Of a stretch of DNA of 64,000 bases, positions 28,427 through 38,425 are shown in pieces. This stretch comes from Kitasatospora sp. DSM 101779. Lineage in GTDB: Bacteria; Actinomycetota; Actinomycetes; Streptomycetales; Streptomycetaceae. Location: NCBI RefSeq assembly GCF_025655475.1, contig NZ_JAHTIK010000001.1, positions 7,716,124-7,780,123 on the forward strand. Reading direction: 5' to 3'. A model generated the notes under the pieces. The model saw only the letters and a list, made by a program, of their open reading frames with translations. It made no database searches and was not told the origin of the DNA. Within the stretch, counting starts at the first letter, position 1; each line of letters opens with the position of its first letter. A program made the position numbers and the translations under genes.

Positions 28427-28436
28427 AGCCGGGTGA

Positions 28437-29888
<1,452 letters not shown>

Positions 29889-29945
29889 CCCGCCCGGTCT
29901 ACGGCGTGGGCAACTCCGCCTGCTGACCGATACTCACGGCCCTGA

Positions 29946-29979
29946 GGGAACCCCAGCCGCCGCGCCGGCTGGGGTTCCC
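29946..29979 (+). terminator. 14-bp hairpin terminator after the GH62 gene
   Basis: GGGAACCCCAGCCG and CGGCTGGGGTTCCC pair perfectly around a 6-base loop, 58 bases after the stop. Confidence 0.75.
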
Positions 29980-30109
29980 GGTCGAACCGGCCGGCCGGTC
30001 CTTCCCGCAACGGGCCTTCGATAGTACGGTCGCGCGCCCGCCACCGCTTCGCCGGCGGTGGCGGGCCCGGCAGGACCGCGAACTTGAAGACCTCCTCCTC
30101 CGCGTCGGC

Positions 30110-30362
30110 CACCGTTTCGGCCGTGCGGAGCCGCGCCGCCGGATACGCGACCATGTCCGCGGCCGGCTCGGCCCGATCGGCCGCAAGAACGCGGGCAGCT
30201 CGCCGAATACGCAGGTCACACCGCCCCTGACGGCCTGCGGCAGCTGCCCGCCGGTATCCGCTGGGAGGCGGACGAGGTCCGCGACGAGCTCCAGCACTTC
30301 GTCGCCGAGCGCCTCGGCGAGGTCGACGCAGTCCTGATCACCGACCACACCGGCTTCGGCCC
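30110..30362 (+). pseudogene. IS701-family transposase fragment
   Basis: Two frames give RFGRAEPRRRIRDHVRGRLG and, after a frameshift near 30190, QLAEYAGHTAPDGLRQL and EADEVRDELQHFVAERLGEV, then DAVLITDHTGFG. This matches the N-terminal third of IS701-type DDE transposases around their first catalytic Asp. No full transposase or terminal repeat was seen, so it is a dead remnant. Confidence 0.72.
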
Positions 30363-30488
30363 GTCCGGTCTCGCACCGCGGCGAGGGCTTCGTCCGCCAG
30401 GCTGCCGAGAAGTCTGCCCAGGCGGCGCTCGGGCGGTGGCCCCGGGCACCGCCGTCCCGGCCGACGGCGGCCTGTCACTTCTCGGCCG

Positions 30489-31196
30489 TCATTGCCACGG
30501 GAGGGCTTCTCCCGAACGCAAGTGCTCGCTCAGCCAGAGCGCGGTGTTGCTGACGTGGATCAACGCGGCGGCCTGGCTGAGGGAGGCGTCGCGGATCGAC
30601 AGCGCCCGGAAGATCGCCTCATGCTCGGCGATGGTCCGGCCCGATGCCTGGGCGTCGACCAGACCGCGCCAGGTGCGGGCGCGCAGCGTACGCCCGGAGA
30701 TGCCCTCCAGGAGCGTGAGCAGTGTCTCGTTGCCCGTGGCCGCGATGACGGCGTGGTGGAAGGCGGCGTCGTGGGCGTTGAGCCGCTCCACGTCGTCACG
30801 GGCCTCGCGCATGGCCTCCAGGTGCCGCTCGACGTCGGCCAGCTGCTCGTCGGAGATCCGGGTGGCGGCCAGCGCGGTGGCGGCCGGTTCCAGGAGCCGC
30901 CGTACCTCGATGAGATCCTGCACTGCGGCGGAATCGCCCTGCAGCAGTTCGACCGCACCGCCGAGCCCCTCCAGGAGCAGGCTCGGCTGCAGGCTGGTCA
31001 CGTAGGTGCCGTCGCCCCGCCGGACCTCCAGGACCCGGGCGACGGCCAACGCCTTCACGGCCTCCCGGGCGAGGTTGCGGGAGAGGCCGAGCTGGGCGGC
31101 CAGCTCCTGCTCCGGCGGGAGCTTCGAGCCCGGTGGCAGAGCTCCGCTGCGGATCAGCTCCCGGATCTGCGCAATGGCCTTGTCCGTCAGAGACAC
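30489..31196 (-). CDS. GntR/FadR-type regulator of the fucose operon
   Basis: A 235-residue FCD-type GntR regulator. The N-terminal winged helix includes IAQIRELIRSGALPPGSKLP, EQELAAQLGLSRNLAREAVK and VRRGDGTYV. The C-terminal FCD helical domain has the metal-binding pattern DLIEVRRLLEPAA (Asp), NAHDAAFHHAVIAATGN (His) and EHEAIFRAL (His). GTG start with AAGGAG upstream. It overlaps the preceding aldo/keto reductase gene by 10 bases, so it is the last gene of the operon. Inferred role: sensor of fucose or a fuconate intermediate. Confidence 0.88.
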   Translation of the reverse strand: MSLTDKAIAQIRELIRSGALPPGSKLPPEQELAAQLGLSRNLAREAVKALAVARVLEVRRGDGTYVTSLQPSLLLEGLGGAVELLQGDSAAVQDLIEVRRLLEPAATALAATRISDEQLADVERHLEAMREARDDVERLNAHDAAFHHAVIAATGNETLLTLLEGISGRTLRARTWRGLVDAQASGRTIAEHEAIFRALSIRDASLSQAAALIHVSNTALWLSEHLRSGEALPWQ

Positions 31197-32200
31197 CGCG
31201 CACTCCTTCCGGGCCCGTTCGCCGCGGGCACGTCCGACCTGATGAGTCCCCGGGCGCGGAGATCGTCCCAGAGGGCTTCGGGGATGTGCTGACGGTGGAG
31301 CTCCGCGTTCCGTCCGACCTGTTCCGCGGTCCGCATGCCGAGGGTGACGTTGATGATACTGGGATGGCTGTACGGGAACGCGACCGCTGCCGCGGGCAGC
31401 GTCGTACCGTGCGCCGCGCAGACCTCGGCGATCGCCCGGGCGCGGGTGACGAGGGCCGGGGGAGCCTCCCGGTAGTCGTACGTCATGCCCTCGGCGGGCC
31501 GGTCGCGGGAGAGCAGCCCCGAATTGAACACGCCGACGGCCACCACGCTCTTGCCGAGTGCCTGCGCGGCGGGCAGCACGTCGTCGAGGGCGGACTGGTC
31601 GAGGAGGGTGTACCGCCCGGCGAGCATCACCACGTCGGCGGCGGTCTCGCGCAGGAGGCGGGCGAGCATGGCGGACTGGTTCATGCCTGCGCCGATCGCG
31701 CCGATCACGCCCTGGTCGCGCAGGTCCGCGAGGGCCGGCATGGCCTCCTCGGCGGCCTGTCTCCCGTGGTCGTCGGGGTCGTGCAGGTAGACGACGTCCA
31801 AGCGGTCCAGGCCGGTGCGTTCCAAGGTCGCCTCGATGGAGCGGAGCACTCCGTCACGGCTGAAGTCCCACTGCCTGCGCAGGTCGTCCGGCACCACGAA
31901 GCCTTCGCTGTCGACCCCGTGCGGCCGCTCGTTGGGGACGAGCAGGCGGCCGACCTTGGAGGAGACGACGTACGCGTCGCGTGGACGGTCCCGCAGGGCG
32001 GCTCCCAGACGTCGCTCGGAGAGCCCGAGCCCGTAGTGCGGTGCCGTGTCGAAGTACCGGATCCCGGTCTCCCAGGCCGCCTCGATCGCGGCGCGGGCGT
32101 CGTCAGGAGGGGTGACACGGTAGAGGTTGCCGATCACGGAGGCCCCGAAGCCGAGTTCCGTGAGCTCGACGGACGTGTTCGTGATCCTCCGGCGTCCCAT
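31187..32200 (-). CDS. Aldo/keto reductase, probable L-fucose dehydrogenase
   Basis: A 337-residue AKR of the D-threo-aldose/L-fucose dehydrogenase type. It has the catalytic tetrad context: GIRYFDTAPHYGLGLSE (Asp, Tyr), VVSSKVGRL (Lys) and LDVVYLHDPDD (His). The FDTAPHYG-LGLSERRLG stretch is close to the pattern of fucose dehydrogenases. It would oxidise L-fucose to the lactone that the amidohydrolase at 35073 opens. The ATG at 32200 lacks a strong ribosome binding site. An upstream in-frame extension to 32287 is possible but shows no conserved residues. Confidence 0.82.
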   Translation of the reverse strand: MGRRRITNTSVELTELGFGASVIGNLYRVTPPDDARAAIEAAWETGIRYFDTAPHYGLGLSERRLGAALRDRPRDAYVVSSKVGRLLVPNERPHGVDSEGFVVPDDLRRQWDFSRDGVLRSIEATLERTGLDRLDVVYLHDPDDHGRQAAEEAMPALADLRDQGVIGAIGAGMNQSAMLARLLRETAADVVMLAGRYTLLDQSALDDVLPAAQALGKSVVAVGVFNSGLLSRDRPAEGMTYDYREAPPALVTRARAIAEVCAAHGTTLPAAAVAFPYSHPSIINVTLGMRTAEQVGRNAELHRQHIPEALWDDLRARGLIRSDVPAANGPGRSARCL

Positions 32201-32261
32201 GGTCCGATGTGTCAACTGCGCTCCTCCATGTGTTCGATTCGGTACGGCGGCCTCGGGCGGG

Positions 32262-32699
32262 TCATCGTCTGACGGCGGCCGAGCCATCCGCCATGAGCGC
32301 CTCGACCTCGGCGAGCGAGGCCATGGAGACGTCGCCGGGCGTGGTCATGGCCAGGGCGCCGTGGACGGTGCCGTAGGCCAGAGCGCGTTGCGGGCCGGGG
32401 CCGTCGAGGCCCGCCGCACCGTCGCGCGTCAGCAGTCCGTAGATCCGTCCGGCCGCGAACGCGTCGCCGGAGCCGATGCGGTCGCGGACGTGCAGTCCGG
32501 GCATCGAGGGGCCGTGCACATAGCCGGTGTCGGCCGACCAGGGGGCAGAGGACCAGTCGTTCACGCCGGCCGACGGGACCTAGCGCAGGGCCGTCGCCAG
32601 CACCCGTGCCTCGGGCAGCAGGACGGCCACCTCGGTGAGTGCGTCCGGGACCTCGTCCGCCTCGACCCGCAGCGCCCCGGGATACTGTCCGGCCAGGCT
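32262..32699 (-). pseudogene. PfkB sugar kinase (KDG kinase-like) remnant
   Basis: The C-terminal ~100 codons match 2-keto-3-deoxygluconate kinases: AGVNDWSSAPWSADTGYVHG, LHVRDRIGSGDAFAAGRIYG with the catalytic GSGDAFAAG, and a tail ALMADGSAAVRR. An in-frame TAG at 32580-32582 interrupts it. The N-terminal sugar-binding domain is missing; upstream it joins directly to an aldolase fragment at about 32700. A short product from a GTG/ATG after the stop would still lack the substrate site. Confidence 0.8.
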
Positions 32700-32700
32700 C

Positions 32701-32850
32701 GGCGGCCGGGGTGCGGAAGGTGACCTCGGCGCACCTGGCGCCGCCCGCGGCGAGCGCGTCGGCCAGCGGGGCGGCCGTGGCCGGATCGGGCACGGTCAGC
32801 ACCGGCATGATGCGGGCGCCGGCCAGGACGCCGGCCGGATCGGTGGTCAT
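32701..32850 (-). pseudogene. KDPG aldolase N-terminal remnant
   Basis: About 50 codons from an ATG at 32850: LAGARIMPVLTVPDPATAAP, ADALAAGGARCAEVTFRTPA. This is the first beta-alpha unit of Eda-type KDPG/KDGal aldolases, including the Glu of the EVTFRT strand. It then runs into the kinase remnant in a different frame, with no catalytic lysine. A deletion joining two neighbouring genes explains the structure. The ATG overlaps the stop of the SDR gene (ATGA), so translation would be coupled. Confidence 0.8.
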
Positions 32851-33608
32851 CGGCCCAGCCATCCGCCGTCGACGGGCAGCACGGTGCCGTGCACGTAGGC
32901 GGCGGCGTCCGAGGCCAGGAAGACGGTCGCGCCGGCCAGGTCCTCGGCCCGGCCCCACCGACCGGCCGGGATCCGCTCCAGGATCGCCCTGCTGCGCACC
33001 GGATCGCCCTGCAGTGCCCGGGTGTTGTCGGTGGCGATGTAGCCGGGCGCGATGGCGTTGACGTTGACGCCGTGCCCGGCCCACTCGTTGGCCAGCGCCT
33101 TGGTCAGGCCGGCGACGCCGTGCTTGGCGGCGGTGTAGCCGGGGACCGTGATGCCGCCCTGGAAGCTGAGCAGCGACGCGGTGAAGATGATCTTCCCCTG
33201 GCCGCGGGCGACCATCGCCGCGCCGACCGCCCGGGCGAGCGCGAACTGGGCGCTCAGGTTGACCTGGAGTACCAGGTCCCAGTCCGTGTCCGGGTGTTCG
33301 GCGGCGGGTGCGCGGCGGATGGTGCCGGCGTTGTTGACCAGGATGTCCACCGGCCGCTCGCGGCCCGCGAGGTCCGCGCCCAGGGCCCGCACGGCGTCCG
33401 GGTCGGCGAGGTCGGTGCGGATCGGCTCGAAGGTGCGGCCCGCGGCGAGGACGTCCTGCTCGACGTCGCTGCCGGTCTTCTCCAGGTTGGCGCTGACGCC
33501 GATGACGTCCGCGCCGGCCGCGGCCAGGGCGCGGGCCATGGCGCGGCCGATGCCGCGGCGGGCTCCGGTGACGACGGCGAGCCGGCCGGTCAGGTCGAAG
33601 GCGTTCAT
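32847..33608 (-). CDS. SDR, KduD-like (keto-deoxy-sugar acid dehydrogenase)
   Basis: A 253-residue classical SDR: TGARRGIGRAMARALAAAGA, VDILVNNAGTIRR near 85, catalytic Ser in FTASLLSFQGG and YTAAKHGVAG, and VNAIAPGYIATDNT. The NNAGTIRRAPAAEHP and YVHGTVLPVDGGWLGR signatures are those of 2-dehydro-3-deoxy-D-gluconate 5-dehydrogenase (KduD) relatives. In a fucose route the equivalent SDR oxidises 2-keto-3-deoxy-L-fuconate. The kinase and aldolase scraps beside it suggest an older hexuronate role. It overlaps the preceding dehydrogenase gene by 4 bases. Confidence 0.85.
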   Translation of the reverse strand: MNAFDLTGRLAVVTGARRGIGRAMARALAAAGADVIGVSANLEKTGSDVEQDVLAAGRTFEPIRTDLADPDAVRALGADLAGRERPVDILVNNAGTIRRAPAAEHPDTDWDLVLQVNLSAQFALARAVGAAMVARGQGKIIFTASLLSFQGGITVPGYTAAKHGVAGLTKALANEWAGHGVNVNAIAPGYIATDNTRALQGDPVRSRAILERIPAGRWGRAEDLAGATVFLASDAAAYVHGTVLPVDGGWLGR

Positions 33609-34648
33609 GCGCTCGCTCCCCGGGTGTCGCCGGTGCAGTCCACGAGGATCTTCATCACGTCGCCGCCGCCCTCCAGGGCCTCGAACGCCGCCTGGGCGTC
33701 GGTGAGCGGCACGACCGTGCTGATCAGCCGGTCGGCCGGGATCGTGCCGTCGGCGACCAGCGCCACCGCGTTCTCGAAGTCGGACCGGTCGTACAGGCGG
33801 GCGCCCACCAGGGTGAGTTCACGCCAGAAGAAGCGGTGCAGGTTGATCTCGCGGGGCCGGGGGTGGATCGCCACCAGGCACAGCCGGCCGCGCACGCCCA
33901 GCACCTCCACCGCGGTGTCGACGCCGGCCGCCGCACCGGAGACCTCGAACGCGACGTCCGCGCCCGCGCCCCGGGTCCACTCCTGCACCGCCTCGGTGAC
34001 GTTCTCGGCGGCCGGGTCCCAGGTGGCGAGTGCCGACTCCTCGGCGAGCTTGCGGCGGTGGGCGCTCGGCTCCACCACCCGGACGTCGGCGCCGGCGGCC
34101 CGCGCCACCAGCGCGATCAGGATCCCGACCGGACCGCCGCCCACGACGACGACCCGCTCGCCGGCCCGCACGCCGGCGCGTCCGGCGTCGTGCACGGCCA
34201 CCGCGGTGGGCTCCACCAGCGCGGCCCGGTCCAGCGGGAGCGAGTCCGGCAGCCGGATCAGCGTGTCGGCGGGCACCGTCCAGCGCTGCTGCATCGCCCC
34301 CGGCGAGTCGATGCCGATGAAGTCCAGGTGCTGGCACACGTGCTGGTGGCCGTTCAGGCACGCCGGGCAGGTGCCGTCCCAGCGCAGCGGCATCACCGTC
34401 ACCGCGTCCCCGGCCCGCCAGCCCTCCACCCCGGCGCCGACCCGCACCACCCGGCCGGACATCTCGTGACCGAGGACGGCCGGTACGGCGACCCGGGCGT
34501 CCATGTCGCCGTGGAAGATGTGCAGATCGGTACCGCAGATCCCCACGTACGCGGGAGCCAGCAACACCTCACCGGGGCCGGGCTCGGCCGGCTCGACCGG
34601 AGCCGTGTCCAGCGTCCGGGCGGCCGTGTAGCGAACAGCAAGCGTCAT
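33605..34648 (-). CDS. Zinc-dependent sugar alcohol/acid dehydrogenase (MDR)
   Basis: A 347-residue medium-chain dehydrogenase. The catalytic zinc site is VGICGTDLHIFHGD with GHEMSGRVV. Structural-zinc-like cysteines lie in GTCPACLNGHQHVCQ (three Cys rather than four). The Rossmann motif is VVVVGGGPVGILIALVARAAG. It is closest to sorbitol/threonine-type dehydrogenases. In this operon it could oxidise a fucose-derived intermediate or L-lactaldehyde-type product; the sequence alone cannot say. Coupled by 4-base overlaps to genes on both sides. Confidence 0.82.
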   Translation of the reverse strand: MTLAVRYTAARTLDTAPVEPAEPGPGEVLLAPAYVGICGTDLHIFHGDMDARVAVPAVLGHEMSGRVVRVGAGVEGWRAGDAVTVMPLRWDGTCPACLNGHQHVCQHLDFIGIDSPGAMQQRWTVPADTLIRLPDSLPLDRAALVEPTAVAVHDAGRAGVRAGERVVVVGGGPVGILIALVARAAGADVRVVEPSAHRRKLAEESALATWDPAAENVTEAVQEWTRGAGADVAFEVSGAAAGVDTAVEVLGVRGRLCLVAIHPRPREINLHRFFWRELTLVGARLYDRSDFENAVALVADGTIPADRLISTVVPLTDAQAAFEALEGGGDVMKILVDCTGDTRGASA

Positions 34649-35082
34649 CGTGTACTCAGGGTCCCTTCAGCGCGGACGCCGATGGTCAGCAGGAGGTTGG
34701 CGTAAGTGCGGGTGTCGGCGGTGACGACGGTGAGGGCCAGGTCGGGTGACCGGGCGGCGTCGTAGAACTCGAAACGGCCGAGCGTCTCGACGGCGACGGG
34801 CGCCAGCATCGAGCGGTGCTCGGCGATGGCCGGCGGCTCCGGCGCGCCCTCCGGCGGCACCATCACGTGCGCCGCCTCGACGGGAAGCACCCGCAGCAGG
34901 ACGTCGAGCACGGTGGTGACATCCAGCAGATCCGGCGCCAGGTTGAGATGGACGGTCCTGGTCCGGGGGCCGGTGGCCGTGCTCGCCGGATAGTGGCCGT
35001 CGGCGAGCAGCACCCGGGCTCCATGCCCGGCGGCCGCCAGGGCTTCGAGGATGCCCGGGTGCAGCAGTTCGGTCAGGAGCAT
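34645..35082 (-). CDS. fucU: L-fucose mutarotase (RbsD/FucU family)
   Basis: A 145-residue RbsD/FucU protein: [33 protein letters not shown] with the catalytic His-Asp motif, and the closing TYANLLLTIGV. FucU interconverts alpha and beta anomers of L-fucose; the context of fuconate dehydratase and lactonase favours FucU over RbsD. GGAAGGA precedes the ATG at 35082. It overlaps the lactonase gene by 10 bases. Confidence 0.88.
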   Translation of the reverse strand: MLLTELLHPGILEALAAAGHGARVLLADGHYPASTATGPRTRTVHLNLAPDLLDVTTVLDVLLRVLPVEAAHVMVPPEGAPEPPAIAEHRSMLAPVAVETLGRFEFYDAARSPDLALTVVTADTRTYANLLLTIGVRAEGTLSTR

Positions 35083-35975
35083 GGAGTGCCGTCCTTCCTT
35101 CGAGCGGGGTCGAGGCGGTAGAACGCGGTGGCGGTGCCGGCGAGGACCGCCTCGGTCTCGGCGGCGGAGCAGCCGGCCAGGAGTTCCTCGACGGCGGCGG
35201 CCCACCGGTTCCATCCGCCGGCGAGGTTCGCCACCGGCCAGTCGGAGCCGAACATCAGCCGGTCGGGGCCGAAAGCCGCCAGCAGGACGTCCCACACCGG
35301 TCGGATGTCGTCGAGGGTCCACTTCTCGTGATCGGCCTCCGTGATCAGGCCCGACACCTTGCACCGCACCCGGGGATGTGAGGCCAGCCGCCGCACGCCC
35401 CGCTCCCAGTCGCCCAGGTCCTGCTGGGCCATGGGTGGTTTTCCGGCGTGGTCGAGGACCAGGGGAAGGTCGGGGAGGCGCTCGGCCAGGCGGATCGCCT
35501 GGGGGAACTGGTGGCTGCGGATGAGCAGGTCGTATCCGAGACCCAGTTCACCCACCGCCCGTAGTCCCCGCTCCACCGAAGGCTGTTGAAGCCAGGCGGC
35601 ATCGGACTCCCCCTGGACGAGGTGACGTACGGCGCGCAGGTAGCCACCGCCGGGTCCGGCGCGCAGTTCGTCGAGCACGTCGCCGATCGCCGGCGAGGTG
35701 AGATCCGCCCAGCCGACGACCGCGCCGATGAGCGGGTCCTTGTCGGCGAGGGCGAGGAACTCGCGCGTCTCGTCGACCGACGTCACGCACTGGACGAGCA
35801 CCGTGCACTCCAACTGGCGCCCTGCCACGGTCGCGGTCGCGGCCGCGCGCAGGTCGCCGGTGCCGAGGGTGCGGTTGATGGGTTCGTGGCCGGGCTCGTT
35901 CAACCAGTGCTGGGGGCGGGCGTCCAGGTCCCACACGTGGTGGTGGGCGTCGACGAGGACCCGGGCGTCAGGCAC
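35073..35975 (-). CDS. L-fuconolactonase-type amidohydrolase
   Basis: A 300-residue member of the COG3618 amidohydrolase family. Metal ligands are visible in [13 protein letters not shown] at the start, [22 protein letters not shown] (His) and [10 protein letters not shown] (Asp). This family opens sugar lactones such as L-fuconolactone and L-rhamnonolactone. GTG start at 35975, 8 bases inside the end of the dehydratase gene. It follows sugar oxidation by the AKR in the inferred pathway. Confidence 0.88.
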   Translation of the reverse strand: MPDARVLVDAHHHVWDLDARPQHWLNEPGHEPINRTLGTGDLRAAATATVAGRQLECTVLVQCVTSVDETREFLALADKDPLIGAVVGWADLTSPAIGDVLDELRAGPGGGYLRAVRHLVQGESDAAWLQQPSVERGLRAVGELGLGYDLLIRSHQFPQAIRLAERLPDLPLVLDHAGKPPMAQQDLGDWERGVRRLASHPRVRCKVSGLITEADHEKWTLDDIRPVWDVLLAAFGPDRLMFGSDWPVANLAGGWNRWAAAVEELLAGCSAAETEAVLAGTATAFYRLDPARRKDGTPCS

Positions 35976-37293
35976 GGGCGGTCCAGATCGGGCCGTCGGG
36001 GTAGGTGTACTCCTTGAGCGAGGCCGGGTGCATCTGTGCGCTCAGCCCGGGCCGGGTCGGCGCGAGGTAGTGGCCGTCGGCGATGCGGACGGGGTCGACG
36101 AAGTGCTCGTGCAGGTGGTCGACGTACTCGATGACCCGGTCCTCGGTGGTGCCGGAGACGGCGACGTAGTCGAACATCGACAGGTGCTGGACCATCTCGC
36201 ACAGTCCCACACCGCCGGCGTGCGGGCAGACCGGAACCCCGAACTTCGCGGCGAGCAGGAGGATCGCGAGGTTCTCGTTGACGCCGCCGACCCGTGCGGA
36301 GTCGATCTGCACGATGTCCACCGCGCCGGCCTGCAACAGCTGCTTGAAGACGACCCGGTTGGCGATGTGCTCGCCGGTGGCGACCTTGATGGGGTCGAGC
36401 GCCTCGCGGACGGCGGCGTGGCCGAGGATGTCGTCGGGGGAGGTGGGCTCCTCGATCCAGTACGGGTCGTAGGGGGCGAGGGCACGCATCCAGTCGATCG
36501 CGGGTGCCACGTCCCATCTCTGGTTGGCGTCGACGGCGATGCGGACGTCCGGGCCGACCGCCTCGCGGGCGACACGCATGCGCCGTACGTCGTCCTCCAG
36601 GGACGCGCCGACCTTCAGCTTGAGCTGGGTGAAGCCGTCGGCGACGGCCTCGCGGGCCAGGCGGGCCAGCTTCTCGTCGGAGTAACCCAGCCAGCCGGGC
36701 GTGGTGGTGTAGGCGGGGTAGCCGCGCTCCAGAAGACGGGCGATGCGCTCCTGGCGGCCCGGTTCGGCACGGCGCAGGATGTCCAGCGCCTCCTCGGGGG
36801 TGAGCGCGTCGCTGAGCCAGCGGAAGTCGACCTGGGCGACCAGGTCCTGGGGGGACATCTCGCCGAGGAACCGCCAGACGGGCCTGCCCGCGCGCTTGGC
36901 GGCGAGGTCCCAGGCGGCGTTGACGACGGCTCCGGTGGCCATGTGGATGGCACCCTTCTCCGGGCCCAGCCAACGCAGTTGCGGATCGTGCACGAGCGAA
37001 CGGGAGAAGGACCCCAGGTCGTCGCAGACCTCCTCCACGGACAGGCCGACCACGTACGGGGCGAGGGCCGCGATGGCCGCGGCCTGTACGTCGTTGCCGC
37101 GTCCGGTGGTGAAGGCGAGAGCGTGGCCCTCCAGTCCGTCTGCGGCGTCGGTGCGCAGCACCACGTAGGCGGCGGAGTAGTCGGGCTCGGGGTTCATGGC
37201 GTCAGAGCCGTCGAGATGTTCGGAGGTGGGGAACCGCACGTCCAGGACGTCCAGGGCGGTGATGCGGGCGGATGCGGGCGCGGGCGAGGACAT
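35968..37293 (-). CDS. L-fuconate dehydratase (enolase superfamily)
   Basis: A 441-residue mandelate-racemase-type enzyme. It has [15 protein letters not shown] with the KxK catalytic lysine, the metal ligands VDANQRWD (Asp), [12 protein letters not shown] (Glu) and [10 protein letters not shown] (Glu), and [12 protein letters not shown] with the catalytic His. GEHI and HAGGVGLCE are characteristic of the fuconate dehydratase branch. It removes water from L-fuconate to give 2-keto-3-deoxy-L-fuconate. CAGGAG lies 6 bases upstream of the ATG. Confidence 0.92.
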   Translation of the reverse strand: MSSPAPASARITALDVLDVRFPTSEHLDGSDAMNPEPDYSAAYVVLRTDAADGLEGHALAFTTGRGNDVQAAAIAALAPYVVGLSVEEVCDDLGSFSRSLVHDPQLRWLGPEKGAIHMATGAVVNAAWDLAAKRAGRPVWRFLGEMSPQDLVAQVDFRWLSDALTPEEALDILRRAEPGRQERIARLLERGYPAYTTTPGWLGYSDEKLARLAREAVADGFTQLKLKVGASLEDDVRRMRVAREAVGPDVRIAVDANQRWDVAPAIDWMRALAPYDPYWIEEPTSPDDILGHAAVREALDPIKVATGEHIANRVVFKQLLQAGAVDIVQIDSARVGGVNENLAILLLAAKFGVPVCPHAGGVGLCEMVQHLSMFDYVAVSGTTEDRVIEYVDHLHEHFVDPVRIADGHYLAPTRPGLSAQMHPASLKEYTYPDGPIWTARA

Positions 37294-37384
37294 GCGACAA
37301 CTCCTGTGAGGAACACGGGGGCGATCCCCTCGTGGCGAGACGTGAACGCGGCGGAGGACGGGCGACGGTCGGCAGCCGCCCGGG

Positions 37385-38425
37385 TCACTCCTGGACCTTG
37401 CCCCCGGTGATGCGGGAGATGGCGAGCGCGATCAGGATGATCAGGCCGTTGAGAGCACCGATCCACTGAGCGGGGACACCCGCCAGCGTCAGCACGTTCT
37501 GGATCATGAAGAGCAGGAGGATGCCGCAGAACGCGCCGAACATGGTCCCCCTGCCGCCGTTCAGGCTGATCCCGCCGATGACGGCGGCGGCGAAGACGGT
37601 GAAGATGTAGCCGTTGCCCTGCGCGGAGGCGACCGAGGCCAGCCGCCCGGACAGCATCAGGCCGGCGAGGGCGGCGAGCACGCTGCCCGTCACGATCACG
37701 GTCCACAGCACCCGGCCGGTACGGATACCGGCCGCCTTCGCCGCGTCCGCGTTGCCGCCGATGGCGTAGAGGGAGCGGCCGAAGCTGGTCCAGCCGAGCA
37801 CCACGATCGCGATCGCGAACAGGGCCAGGCACGTCCAGATGGAGGCGGGCATCCCGAACCACTCGGCGGTGCCGAGGTAGAGCATCGAGTCCGGCAGCTG
37901 GAAGAAGGTCTGGCCGCCGGAGATGCCGGTGAGGATGCCGCGCAGGACGATGAGCATGCCGAGGGTGACGATGAAGCCGTTGAGGCCGAAGCGGATGATC
38001 ATCAGGGAGTTGATCACGCCGACGAGTACGCCCACGGCGAGGGTGACGGGGATCGACCAGGCTCCGGGGAGCAGACCGAGCCCGTGTCCCGCGCCGGCCG
38101 GGACGACCAGCCAGGCCGCGACGCCGGGCGCGAGGCCCATCGTGGACTCCAGGGACAGGTCCATCTTCTTGACGATGAGGATCATCGTCTGGGCGAGAAC
38201 CAGCAGGGCCATCTCGGACATGGTCTGCAGGACGTTGATCAGGTTGTCGGTCTGCAGGAAGACGGGGTTGACGATCTGGCCGACGATCGCGATGACAACG
38301 ATCGCGGGGACGAGGGCGAGGTCGCGCAGCCGGGCCAGGGGTATCCGGCCGCCGAGCAGCGCGGTGCGCGGGGGCCTGGGTTCCGCGGCCCTGGCGGCTG
38401 TGTCCGCGAGGACGGTTTCAGGCAT
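37385..38425 (-). CDS. Sugar ABC transporter permease (RbsC-like)
   Basis: A 346-residue membrane protein with about ten helices. It has the family pattern [25 protein letters not shown] and [14 protein letters not shown], the EAA-like cytosolic loop, then [18 protein letters not shown] near the end. It forms the channel of a CUT2-type sugar importer. It overlaps the ATPase gene by 8 bases. Within a fucose operon next to a secreted fucosidase, L-fucose is the likely cargo. Confidence 0.9.
   Translation of the reverse strand: MPETVLADTAARAAEPRPPRTALLGGRIPLARLRDLALVPAIVVIAIVGQIVNPVFLQTDNLINVLQTMSEMALLVLAQTMILIVKKMDLSLESTMGLAPGVAAWLVVPAGAGHGLGLLPGAWSIPVTLAVGVLVGVINSLMIIRFGLNGFIVTLGMLIVLRGILTGISGGQTFFQLPDSMLYLGTAEWFGMPASIWTCLALFAIAIVVLGWTSFGRSLYAIGGNADAAKAAGIRTGRVLWTVIVTGSVLAALAGLMLSGRLASVASAQGNGYIFTVFAAAVIGGISLNGGRGTMFGAFCGILLLFMIQNVLTLAGVPAQWIGALNGLIILIALAISRITGGKVQE

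Noticed and set aside
32889-34469. 526-codon plus-strand frame over the SDR and dehydrogenase
   Set aside because: Opposite-strand genes carry complete family motifs; this frame has none.
35698-37410. 570-codon plus-strand frame over the fuconate dehydratase
   Set aside because: Shadow of the minus-strand lactonase and dehydratase genes; no recognisable protein features.
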